Source: Anastatus disparis
Taxonomy: Eukaryota > Arthropoda > Insecta > Hymenoptera > Eupelmidae
Direction: 5' to 3'
NCBI GenBank assembly: GCA_017163975.1
Contig: JAFFSR010000218.1
Span: 8,745,501 to 8,809,500, forward strand
Length of the DNA stretch: 64,000 nucleotides
Below the pieces are notes generated by a model. It ran no database searches and was not told the origin of the DNA. It was given only the letters and a program-made list of their open reading frames with translations. How positions within the stretch are numbered: position 1 is the stretch's first letter; each line of letters starts with the position of its first letter. The translations under genes and the position numbers were made by a program. This document shows, in pieces, positions 26,283-37,800 of this stretch.

Positions 26283-26432
26283 ATCTTTCTGCAGTACTGA
26301 ATAAATGTACCAGATACTATCGGCGTCCGAGATACTGTCAGTAATTATTATTTTGCATTTTTAAAATGTTGACAGTAATTTTTTCTTAAAATGACAATAT
26401 TTGGTACCTTTATCCTATCAGATAAGACTGTA
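26283..26432. repeat. Small imperfect fold-back
   Basis: GTACCAGATACTATC on the left is matched by the complement of the segment ending GGTACC on the right. Nearer the centre, TACTGTCA and TGACAGTA pair around GTAATTATTATTTTGCA. This suggests a small MITE-like palindrome, but the boundaries are unclear. Confidence 0.3.
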
Positions 26433-26964
26433 TTTAATTATCCTTTGACATATTTTCTGTATCTGACTGCAAAGTTATTTCCTCTAATTTTGAATTTTTT
26501 CTTATATTACACGCTTCGTTATCCTTGATATTTTATAATCTTATAATTCAATAAAGATCTGCCTTCTTTAAAATTAATAAAGTAGTTAAACTGGAAATAT
26601 CATATGCAACATTTTTTTAAATAATTTGGTAAAGTTTTTTGCAAAATTATACGCGCTGCATTGACTTCAGATTTCATATAGTATTACCTTAATAGAATAT
26701 AAAATTTCAATGCACAATATAATGAAATATGTTGTTATCATGCAATTCCTCATGTATATTCATCATTTTAATTAGTAGGTAATCGTGGTATTAGTTAGGG
26801 GTTATTATCGAATGGCTACCGTCGATATGGTTGTTTTTCACATCATTAATGTATATCAATATCAAAGTAAATATAATTAAATATCTTTAATCATGCGTAT
26901 ATACGTTCAATTTTAGATATTTAATTATAATAACAAGATTTTCAATAAGTATAATAGTGTATAT

Positions 26965-27358
26965 TGATTTAAAAACTTTTTAAGAGGAAGCCGAACTGTA
27001 TTTCTTTGTCTAATAGTGTTTTTCTTTAAAATAAACACTGTTGGTCGTAGCAAGAAAAAAAGCAGCTTCTACTAGAAGTTTAATAAGTAAATTTTATAAT
27101 AATAACAAAATAGTTTAATCGGGTAGTTTTTTAATAAAACGTGACCTACAAAAATTTCATGAAAAAGGTAGTCTCGTTTTATTAAAAAATTATGCGATAA
27201 AATGATTTTGTTATTATTATAAAATTCACTTATTAAATTTGTGTCTATTGGGCTACTATATTTTTTTCTTGTTATAACCTATGGTATATAAATAAATAAT
27301 AAATATCATTAGACACAGAGAGATAGTTCGATTTCCCCTTAAAATATGTTTTAAAATA
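26965..27358. mobile_element. Fold-back (MITE-like) element
   Basis: Two imperfect inverted arms meet near 27150. The best-matched segments are AATAAGTAAATTTTATAATA (27082-27101) against the complement of TATTATAAAATTCACTTATT, followed by TTTTTTAATAAAACG against CGTTTTATTAAAAAA. The outer match is weaker but continuous: TTTAAAAACTTTTTAAGAGG...CGAACTG...TGTCTAATA on the left against the complement of TATCATTAGACA...CGAT...CCCCTTAAAA on the right. No coding capacity. The ends are diverged, so neither superfamily nor target-site duplication can be assigned. Confidence 0.6.
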
Positions 27359-27359
27359 T

Positions 27360-30300
27360 TTAATAGGTATCTGTGATTAAAATTTAAATTAAGCTGATCA
27401 ATATTTTATCATGTACGGTATAACTTTATAATAACGTTTAAATAACTTTTTCAAAGTTGTAAATTTAAATATGATAAGAACTTCTGTACAAAAAAGATTG
27501 AATGTATTTTCTTTATTTACTTCGGGACTTGTATTACCAGAATAACTTTAGGAGTATATTCGAATAAAATATTTATGCAGTTCGGGAAAAAAAGATTTTT
27601 CCAATACTTACAGGATTTTTCCATACTGTATAAATTTGCCATAAATAATACAATAATATTTCGAAATGCAAGCACGTACCAGAAAGAGAGAGACTTTTGT
27701 TTTAGTGATGGAAGATGTTTTACCTAAAAACTTTTAATACGAAAGCATAAAGTAAATGTGTAACATATGTACACAAAAAAAAGTTTTCTTTCCCCCCGGG
27801 AAGCAAAACTTTAATAAATGTTTTCGTTTTTTTATTGTATAATTCAAAATGTATAGAATGATTAAAAATATTAAATAACTCAATAATGGATATTACAGAT
27901 AGTTACTTAATAAAAAAGTTTTTAAATAAATTCGTAATACGACTCTCGACTTTGAAAATCATAAAATTTTTTAAACTTTTTATATACTTATATACTCTTG
28001 TAAGAAATTCAACTCTTTGACTATAAATGCTTAACTTTTCTTTTCCATTTATAATTTATAAAATTAAGAACTTTGGCAATAAGATACTCGCAATGAAAAT
28101 TTAATAACGGAATCAAAATTTTCATATTAAAAGCTTATAACTTGTCATAGATTAAAGTTTAATTAACTGTAAAAGATTACGTCGCCCTCGATTTAAACTA
28201 CCGTTCTAGTCGTATTTGCAAAGACAATCGAATATACCCTTAGATATTCATGGAAATTTCACAAGAGCGTAAATTTCGTAAAGTCATGTCCTAAACCTCT
28301 CTCATGTATATGCTAGATACTTTGCAAATTCTATTGGAATTCGTTACAAGAACATGAAATCGAACAAGAAACATTTTTTCACTTTAATATAATTTTACTG
28401 TTTAAAATTTTAATTTGAATAAATTTCTTTAATTACTTATTTCCAATGGTTTATCATTTATAAATTAGTTAAAAAAATCTTTTTAAAATTAAAATTGTTC
28501 AGTAGTTTGTCGTTTCATTTACAGCACATAAAATTTACGAATCAAATGTTTACAAAATTTTGTACTTAAAATAAATATTTGTAATATTCGCAAAGCACAA
28601 GTCTTACCTCTGCTGACCCTATTTGATTAATCTCTACAGCAATCTTAATTTTTAGTTTAGAACTGGTTTTTTCAAATTATGAAAAAAAATTCATGTTTAA
28701 TTCAACTTTATTTATAAAAAATAAATTCTGATATTCATGAATAAGAAATAGTTAATGCAAAGATCAAATTTTGTAAAAATATTTAACATAATTGACAAAA
28801 ATTCTTCAATTTGTCTGATCTCGATTCATTTACATTATACCGATAGATTCGAAAGCACGTCACAGAAAGCAGAAAAAAAAATCATAAGAGGACTGAACTC
28901 GGATTCATTTTATTTTTTATCTAAGATTACCTTCCATCGAAATTCTCAGACGTCACTGCGAAAAAAAAATTTTCTTTTTTTTTTATTTATATCACGAAAA
29001 ACATATTAACGCAAACGTTGACGTCAAAAAAGCTAATACTCAATAGTCCTATTAAATTTCAATAGATTTATTATAAGTTTTTTATTGATCACAGTGATAA
29101 TACGAAAAAAAAATTATCGTTAATTTTAGAATCAAAAGTAGTCATGAAATCATTGAAGAATATGTGAACGAAGATCAAATCTAATAATAACTAAATTTAA
29201 GTATGGGTTACATACTTGATTTTATGCATTTAAATCTTGTAAATATTTTTACAGAGATTTTCCTAACAATATATTAATTTCATATTTATTTTTTTATCAA
29301 AATAATAGTAAATCTTGATGTTTGATAAATAAAACATCAAATGGTTTTGTAGTCATATATTTTCTATGATATTACAATAATAAAAATGAAAAAAAGGTAT
29401 GTCTTTTAATGCCAGGTAAAAAAAATGAGAAATAATGATCATTTAGCGCAATAATACTAACCCAACGGTAATGCTACCCAATGTAATTTCCGTGCAATGA
29501 TGATTTATGATCATGAAAAATAAAGGAAAAAAGAAAGGATTAAAACATATAGTGGAATGTTATAATTCATTGTTAAAGACTCTTGAAGACTCTTTTCATC
29601 CCTTTACGAGATATCGTTAAGACTCAGAGGTCACCTGTTTCCTTAAACATTATCCTCTTTTGCACAAGAAAACATCCTGAATTTACGAGATGCCATAAAA
29701 CATGTGATCTTTTACATTTACTTTTCTTTTTTTTTAAATATAGGTAATGTTTAAAACAGAATAAGTTTCAGAATTTATTTGTTTTTTAATAACTGCTTAA
29801 TTAGCTTTTTATGAGGTTTTGGATATTTGATTAATAGATTTCTTACCTTCTATTCGATTTCTTCTAGAAGTAAGGATCTGACCCTGTAAATAAAAAAAAT
29901 CATCGTTAATTTATGATGGATATTAATTGTAATTTACAATATTATTTATAAATAACTTAAACATCGAACAAATATGTCATATGAAATTTTTCGATAAAGT
30001 CTATAAAAAAAAGTTTAATGAAATTATAACCTTTTTAAAGCTTTTCTGAGAAAAATTTTCAATTGCAAATAAACCATGAATTCAAATTAAAAACCTAATT
30101 ACATTAAATTTCCAATTTGCAGATTATTATTGAACGCAAAATACGTTGAGCGCACAAATATTCTAATGTTACACCAATAATAAATTCTTTATTGCACGGA
30201 TATAAAAACGTATACGGCCAATATTAAATTAAAAGCTTTTTTGCAATCATATTCAATTATATTAAATTTTCAATTTATATTCACTTCCTTTTACTTTTCC

Positions 30301-31685
30301 ATTAACAAAACTAACGAAATATTTTTCACCTACATACATTTTCCATATATAAACAATAAACGCATTTATACGTGTATACACATGATCCTTTGAATAAAAT
30401 CTCAAATTCAAAATCCCAACTTCTGATTAGCAAAGTTCCACATAAAACTTCTTTGATCCTGACCTTTTGTCAAAGTATTTTACATATTTTATACGACACA
30501 CAAAGAAACTACGCAACATCGGTCTAGCCACTCTTTTTCCAGCCTTCTCAGTTGAAGCTGAGATTACCTTTATACTGAAATTTCTATAACGTAACACAGA
30601 GAAAAACTTTTCTCCAATATTTGCGCCTTTTTACTTTACTGAAAAAAAAGAAGAAAAATGACGCAAGAGAGACCACCCGATGGAAAATCTAATATACAAG
30701 TATTTTATGCTCACGCAACTGTGTGGCTTTATTTTTTTTCTTTCTTTCTTTAATGCTCAAGAGAGACAAAGGCTACTGTGTACTATGAACTTGGAAAATG
30801 TTGACCCAATAGTGTGAAGTATCGGAAAGACGTAGAAAGTTATGGTAAACAGTGTTGTGATTTTCAATTTTTTTAAAAATTGTAATTAAATTTTTAAAAG
30901 TTTTTGCATTTTTCTCCCATTAACTTGATGTTTTTGGCATTATTAAAATGATTATTCTCATTTTGATTGCAAAGAAAAGTAGGCCATTGCTGATAAAATC
31001 ATTGTGCAGTAAAATAAAATTTTATTCATTGAATTACCAGTACATACTATTCTATTTCAAAAGTGATCTATTTTTAATGCTTTATATTTAGAAGATATTA
31101 TATTTTCAGCTTCAATGTTTAGCCATCTTCTTTAAAATTAAGTTGTTTATTATTTTCAATTTGCCAATATAAATTTAATTAAAATTTTGATATCAGATTT
31201 TTTTCTATTATTTAAAATAATCCTTTGTTCAAAGACTTTCAATCTTAAAAATCTTACAAACTTTATCAAGAAGAATTTTTTCTTCAATTTTTTTTTCTTC
31301 TTTTTCACCCTTATATCACGCCTCATTTGATTGTCAAATTTTCCCTTGAAAATTCGCAAACGTGTTCCGCGTTTATTATAATGTAATAACGGTAACAGGC
31401 CATTTACATTAGCATTTTGTGATTTATATAGCAAACGTTTATTCAACGACTAATGAAAAGTCTGACATTCTACGATGCATCATTGTGACAGGTTCAAAAC
31501 TTATGTTGAAATATAATTTAAAAAAAAATGAGCGTTCTATTAATGATGTAATATTTACGAAGTTTTAAAAATAAAAATTTATTAACGTGTGTATGTTTAA
31601 AAAAAAATTTTAATTGTTGATTCGTAAATCAGTTGTTTTTATTTGAAAAAACGAATTCAATTAGAGGAAAACCAAGAGAGACCAA
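27360..31685. other. AT-rich non-coding stretch
   Basis: No gene is supported. Open frames at 28755-29009 and 31156-31446 are lysine/phenylalanine-rich products of A/T runs. Confidence 0.6.
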
Positions 31686-31696
31686 TTTAAAATTAT

Positions 31697-31888
31697 TTTT
31701 TAAATTTTATTTAACGTCGCTGTATTTATGCTATCATTGCGATACTAATTAGCGACGGAGGTCGTTAACAAAGCACGTGTAACGTACAGTGGTGCTTGTA
31801 TCAAAATCGGCCGAGAGCGGTATTCGAACTCGGATCCCCGAGATTACGAATCCATCGCTCTACCGACTGAGCTACTGACGACCTCTGT
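31697..31888 (-). mobile_element. tRNA-derived SINE, copy D
   Basis: Minus-strand copy with a well-preserved head (CAGAGGTCGTCAGTAGCTCA) and B box. An 11-bp target-site duplication, TTTAAAATTAT, lies at 31686-31696 and 31889-31899. Relative to other copies it lacks about 12 bases in the body, where GTGCTTTGTTAACGACC replaces GTGCTTTGTTCACAAACACACTGACGACC. Its right duplication directly abuts the fold-back element that starts at 31901. Confidence 0.9.
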
Positions 31889-31900
31889 TTTAAAATTATA

Positions 31901-32862
31901 CAGTACCGTCCATAAACTCGTGAACAAAATTTTGAATAACATCGCTCCTTTAAAGAGCATTATCTCTGGTTCTAATGGTCGTAGAATAAAAATCAAAAAA
32001 GTAAATTAAAGTATACGAAAAATACTAACTTTTTAAGGTGTTTAAAATTTTTCCAAACCATTTTTTCCATTTTTTATCCTTCTTTAAAAAAATATCAATT
32101 TTTCACATTTTTAAACATTTTTTTAATCATTTATATCTTTTTTGAAAATGATTATTAATGAAAAATTCCAACGGGAATCAATAGAATTCTAAAAAATCTA
32201 AAATTTATTACTAATGGTTTCTTTTCCTACGAAGCTTATTTAGGTAGTTATAAGCAATTGAATGTTGTGATGTAGTATGATAAAAACACGAATAATAATA
32301 TGCAAATAATGATTCAGAATTTTTTTTCATATTTCTTGAAAAATTAAGTGTTATTTTGTCAAAAATTAAAGTTTTTTCCTAAAAAATTATGACAATAAAT
32401 AATTTTAAAAAGTTTATATACAAATATGTTGAAATAATTAAATTTTCATTGATGTTTTCGTTAAATTATTCGTAATTTTATTATAGTAATTCTTAACATT
32501 GGATTGCTTATAACTGCCTAAATAAGCTTCGTAGGAAAAAAAACCATTAGTGATAAATTTTAGATTTTTTAGAATTCTTTCGATTTCCGTTGGAATTTTT
32601 TATTAATAATCATTTTCAAAAAAGATATAAGTGATTGAAAAAATGTTTAAAAATGTGAAAAATTGACATTTTTTTAAAAGAGGATAAAAAAAATGGAAAA
32701 AATGGTTTGGAAAAATTTTAAACACCTTAAAAAGTTAGTATTTTTCGTATACTTTAATTTACTTTTTTGATTTTTATTCTACGACCATTAGAACCAGAGA
32801 TAATGCTCTTTAAAGGAGCGATGTTTTTCAAAATTTTGAGCACGAATTTATGGACGGTACTG
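31901..32862. mobile_element. Long-TIR fold-back element, Tc1/mariner-like ends
   Basis: The ends are CAGTACCGTCCATAAACTCG and its inverse CGAATTTATGGACGGTACTG, each flanked by TA (31899-31900 and 32863-32864). CAGT termini with a TA duplication are typical of the Tc1/mariner superfamily. Inverted arms of about 365-400 bases (31901 to about 32300, and about 32450 to 32862) match closely, for example CTCCTTTAAAGAGCATTATC against the complement of GATAATGCTCTTTAAAGGAG, and CCTACGAAGCTTATTTAGG against its inverse. A loop of about 150-170 bases separates them. No transposase remains. This is a non-autonomous palindromic element. Confidence 0.85.
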
Positions 32863-32864
32863 TA

Positions 32865-33940
32865 AATGTCAAATTATTAATCTTTCAAGATCTTATATTT
32901 TTCTCATTCAAAAACAAAGTTTTTTGTTAGTTAAGAAAATACGCTACTTACATACACTTTTGAAATTCTAAATAAGAAAAATTACTGTGAAGAAAATCAT
33001 CCAAAAAAAATTTTTATTTATTTATATACTTTGATTTTTGGAGAAAAATAAGAGTATAGGAAAAATTTTTGAAAGAATCGTTCACCCAAAAAGATAGACT
33101 TAATGTATTAGATGCATCTTTTCCATTTAGAAATATTTTCTTTTTCTCGAACCCTCGACAACAAGTGTTGGCTCGAGTAAAAAGTTCATTGGCCGAGAAC
33201 GATGCGTTCATTCATTGTCGTCGTCATCGTCGTCGTATCCACCCTTGTAATTGCCTCTGGTTCTTTTTCCCCCTTCCCTTTTTTTTAGTGGCAAAGCTCC
33301 AATTCCTCGTGTGTTTTTTTTCGGGGTATCACGTTCGATATTACCCTGTTTTTTTACGTCTATTCTCTTATTTCTAAAAGTAATAGGAAACTTCTGAAGC
33401 TTTTTAAACCAAAACTCTTAGTAGTTTGCAATAAAGCTGGGGATGATAGTGAAACTCTTCTTATTTTTTTTTTTTATTTCTTTCTTTTCTAATGTTGATT
33501 TTTGTTTGCGAAAGTTAAGAGATTTCGGGGCATGGCTAGCGAAATGTTTATTTATTCAATCGTTTTGGCATTGATTAACTTTTACTTGCGATAAATAGCT
33601 GACTTTTCGAAAAATTCAATTTCAAATGCTTATGTAAATATTTGGCAAAACAAAATCGTAGTAAGAATTACAAATAAAATCACGTGCGGTACATAAAAAT
33701 AAGGGTAAATAGAATATATTTTAATATTTGCTCGACTTTCAATATTTTTCAAATTCTGCGCAGAATTTAGTTAATTTTATCTTTAATTTCATCTATTAAC
33801 CTTTTCATGCACGATTACAATCAAAGTACTACATATACAAATGAAAAATTCGATGAGCATTTTGGTTACTATGTACAGGAGAAATAATTTCTTTTTGAAT
33901 TCATTAAATGAAAGGAGCAGATAGCAAAATCTGTAAAATA
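32865..33940. other. Non-coding stretch with a short (GTC)n patch
   Basis: The only item of note is an ATG at 33202 opening a 28-codon frame (MRSFIVVVIVVVSTLVIASG then FSPFPFF, stop at 33286-33288) that resembles a signal peptide. Its valine run comes from a GTC-rich simple repeat and no partner exon was found, so it is not called as a gene. Confidence 0.4.
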
Positions 33941-34316
33941 CTCGATTCCCTCGCTTCGGGCCACCAATATTGGTCAGGTTGGTTACGTTATCGTAAGTAA
34001 ACGTGGCTGCATCAAAAGAACTTTGATCTCCAATTTGAGCTCCAATGGTTTTGGCTACTTATACCAATACCATCGGAGGACCTCTTACGGGCAATTTAAA
34101 TTCATACCAGGACTGACCGTAAAAGTTCAGGGGCTTCAATTGTGGTTTTCGAAAGGCAAAAGACGAAAATTTCGCCGAACAATATTTGACCCCTATTACT
34201 TGTTCCTGACAAGTGCAGTTTCCTTTAACTACATTTACCCGTATCATTGGGTATACCTGGAGTGTCAAGAAGGATTTAAAAAGAAATGGGAGAAAGGGAT
34301 TGCCGGATTTAGATAA
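33940..34316 (-). pseudogene. GC-richer island with unidentified open frames
   Basis: Composition differs clearly from the flanks. On the minus strand one frame is open from about 34313 down to 34059 and includes ...VYPMIRVNVVKGNCTCQEQV, then IGVKYCSAKFSSFAF and FYGQSWYEFKLPVRGPPMVL. A second minus-strand frame continues from 34056 to beyond 33940 with VAKTIGAQIGDQSSFDAATF, then TYDNVTNLTNIGG. The plus strand is also open across 34023-34316. The balanced amino-acid composition suggests an exon or decayed gene rather than repeat DNA, with the two minus-strand frames perhaps once joined. I recognise no family. A perfect 12-bp palindrome, ACCAATATTGGT, lies at 33963-33974. Confidence 0.25.
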
Positions 34317-34678
34317 AATACTTTCAAATGGAGATAGAGATTTTACGTAAAAAATCTTAAAATGTTTATAAACAATTGATAAAAAATTAGTCTACATTAT
34401 TTTTTTTTATTTTACTATTATTTCCTGTTAGTTTATTTTCATATTACTTTATTTTATATGGCTTCATTTTTACTTATTTTACATTTTTCCCGTTATTTTA
34501 TTGTTGTTTTTACGTTATTTTATTTTTTGGCAATTTTATATTATTTTTACATTATTTTCTATAACTTTTACGTTATCTTTTCAATATTTTTATTTTATAT
34601 AAAAAAGGAAAGATGACGTAAATATTAAGAATATTTCATCTTTCGCATATCAAAGGTGTATTATTTACATTATACAGA
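34317..34678. other. T-rich non-coding stretch
   Basis: Repeated TTATTTT and TACGTTATTTTAT phrases; no gene seen. Confidence 0.5.
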
Positions 34679-34876
34679 GAGAATTTTGCAAAAAGTAGTT
34701 ATTTACAAACAGTATAAAATTTAATATCATTATTTAATGTACATTTTAGAGTCAACATAAGTATGTTTCATAAAAGAGATAATTTTGCAAAAAGAAGTTA
34801 TTAGCAAACAGTATAAAATTTAATATCATTATTTAATGTGCATTTTAGAGTCATAGTGAGTATATGTTTCATAATA
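34679..34876. repeat. Tandem duplication, 2 copies of about 99 bp
   Basis: AATTTTGCAAAAAG recurs at 34682 and 34781. The following block, CAGTATAAAATTTAATATCA then TTATTTAATG, is identical in both copies, and GTTTCATAA closes each. Only a few substitutions separate the copies, so the duplication is fairly recent. Confidence 0.85.
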
Positions 34877-37800
34877 TTAAACAAAATAATTGGCTTGTTC
34901 CTATAACAACAGCAAAAACGTAAAATAGTGCATCTAAATATGTTATATGCTAAATAATCTTCGCAACGAGCATAATAGACAGTCATAAAATAAATAATCG
35001 ATTGCTAAAATTTTCTTATTCGATTCCTAGGCTCATAAAATCATTTTTTCTTCGTTAATTTTCTACGAAAATCCAATAAAAATTTTTTCACAAAATTAAG
35101 CAAAAGAACCGAAAAGAAAGAAAGTAGTCACGAAAAAAAGAAAAACTTTTTTATTATATATATCCTTCCTAAAATAATTCGACTCCTTTTATTTTGTCAA
35201 ATCTAATTCCTCATCAATTTTCTAGCTTGTGCGACTAAAATTTTATTGGTAATAACTTCCAACGTAATCTTGTTCCCTATATTCCAAAAACACGCATATG
35301 CGATGTGCTCCTAAGTTTATACTATGTATAAATAAATAAAGAGAGAATATAGAAAAAAGAAGTTTTTACGTACGTATGCATAGTAAAATATTTCATCAAA
35401 GTTTTCTTAAGAACGAAGAAAAGGAGGAATATTATTTGGTATTATTTTTTCTCTCCTTTTGCAAGGCTCGAAGTTTCCAGGAAGTAAATAAAATACGATG
35501 TTTTGCAAAGACAAAACTAAGGAAGAAAAGGAAAAGAAAGGGGCAAAAGTGTGTGTAAATATGAGTGATCCTCGCGCGTGCATGAGGCTGTTTGCGTGAG
35601 CGTGCGTACGAAGAAAAATAAATATAAAGCCAAAGGCACGAAAATGATGGATCTAGCCAAGTATGGAGGAAATTTATTAAGTTTAATTGCACTTTTTCTC
35701 CTTTTTCTTCCTTATTTTCCTGCTGGTATATTATGATGATTGAACTCTTTGCGTTTATTATTTTACTTGGAATTGAGATTGTACCTATTGCATGTTACAA
35801 GTGTTATAAGAACTTTATATTTTTTTATGAAACTCTGAAATTTAATAAAATAACGGTAAATTTTTTTACTCGGCTTTATTACGAATATTGAATAATCTAT
35901 CAAATAACGTAATTATTTTTTTTATTACGCTTCATTGTTTACATATAAAAATAATATTACACAAATTTTTTCTTTATTAAATTTTTATGGTTTGAACATC
36001 GATAAAAACAATGAATTTCAATTAATTAACAAGCCTCAAATCTGAAGTAATTATAGCAATTACTAGATATCTAATCTAGTTATTAATCGAGCTACCAATT
36101 AATGTTACAGTTTTTAATTGGTAGTTTGATTAAATATTAGTTAATTTATTATTATCTAAAAGTAATATTTAATATAGCGATTAAGCTCATTTGTATTATC
36201 AATAGTTAGTAATTTAATTTTACCCCTAAATGTAAGAAAATAAATTAATTAAATGTGGAGATGTAATTATAGTAATTAAGTTATTCAACGTTAACTTGTA
36301 ATTTTATTGATTTCTCGCCAAAGATACAAGAAAATTTCTATCATACATTTCATCTTTCCCTAAACTTACTTTAAAAAGAAAAGAAAAGAAAAAAAGCGTA
36401 AGAGGCACTCAAAGTAACTTGCAAAAACAATTTATCAGTAAAAAAGAGAAGATAGTTACATCGTAAAAGTATAAAAGAACTTTTTTTGTTAACGAGCCAG
36501 CAACTTATAAGTTTTCGCTTCCTATAACTTTTCCCCGCCGATATCGTTTAATTCTAAAGAGCTGAAGGAATAAACGAAGAATCTTAGAGCGCAACGCAGT
36601 TCGATGGCTTTTCTAAGGGGTGAAAACACACCAAGTGAATTCGCTAACGAGAATCAAATTACGGAAGGAAGATAGTGTGGAAAAGAATTTCTCTCTAGAT
36701 TGTGAGTAAATTGCTTCGAAAATTGTCGAACAAAGATTAAGAATAGTTATGGTTACCAAATATAAGTGCGAGGAGAAAGTAGACTGCAGAGATTTGTGGA
36801 AATTTTAAGGGGGGTCGAACTTTCAAAATATCATTGCGAGCATTTTTTTTCATTTATTTACATAAAATAAAATGTTAATACACCTTTTTTCATGTTTCAT
36901 TATCGTTAAGAAAAAATCTATTTTTTTCATAAATACTCTGTTAACATTTGAAAAAGTTTTGTATAAATATACTTTCGTAAGCAAGTTCTTTTACGATGTC
37001 GTATAAAAAGCTCTAGCAAATGAAAAGAGAAAAAAAAGCAGAAAATTTCAAGGAAAATATAAAGAAGTTTCTTGTTCAACTATTTCTCGATAAATAAATG
37101 GAAAAAAAAGCGAAGAAGTACTATTGAAAAATCCGTTCGAATTCCGATATATAAAATCCTTTAACCTTAACCACCCCATTTTATTACCGCATATGCAAAA
37201 AAAAAAGAGTATCTTATTCCATTTTCCTTTAAAATCCTATAACGATTTGTTCTACGTATATGTATACACATAAAATCTTCATACTTTGATCCCATAACAC
37301 TTTCTTATTACTCCATTGATCTTGCTCCTCGATACATGTAAATTCAGGGGCTAACACAATCTTCTTTTTTCTTTTATAAATCGCTTTCTTCTAGGCTTAC
37401 AATCATAAATCTTTATCTCGTTTACTTTCGCGTGAAGGATGACTAGACACATTTTCTAAGGGTATCTCTTTATTTTTTCTACTCAAAAAAGTACGGTGGA
37501 AAAAAAAATGTAAAGAATCTTTCGGGCAAAGAAAAGGAAAAGAGTAAAAAAAAGCTGTCTTATCGCGTTATACGATAAAAAGGGAAGAAAAAAAGAAAGA
37601 AACACGATGACTAACACTCAATTTTACGTGATAAAAAAAAATAAAAGAGATAGAAAAGTTTTGCTCCGAGAGCAGTCGAGTCGATGAAAAGTATGAGAGA
37701 TGTGTGTAATATGTGACAGCCTCGAGCTACGCTAGAGACAGAAATTCATTTTCTATTTTATCAGTTTTTGATATAAAACTATTTCAACGTAGTTTCCGAT

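Noticed and set aside
36030..36260. Large fold-back element
   Set aside because: Several short self-complementary AT phrases, but left and right halves do not align as continuous arms.
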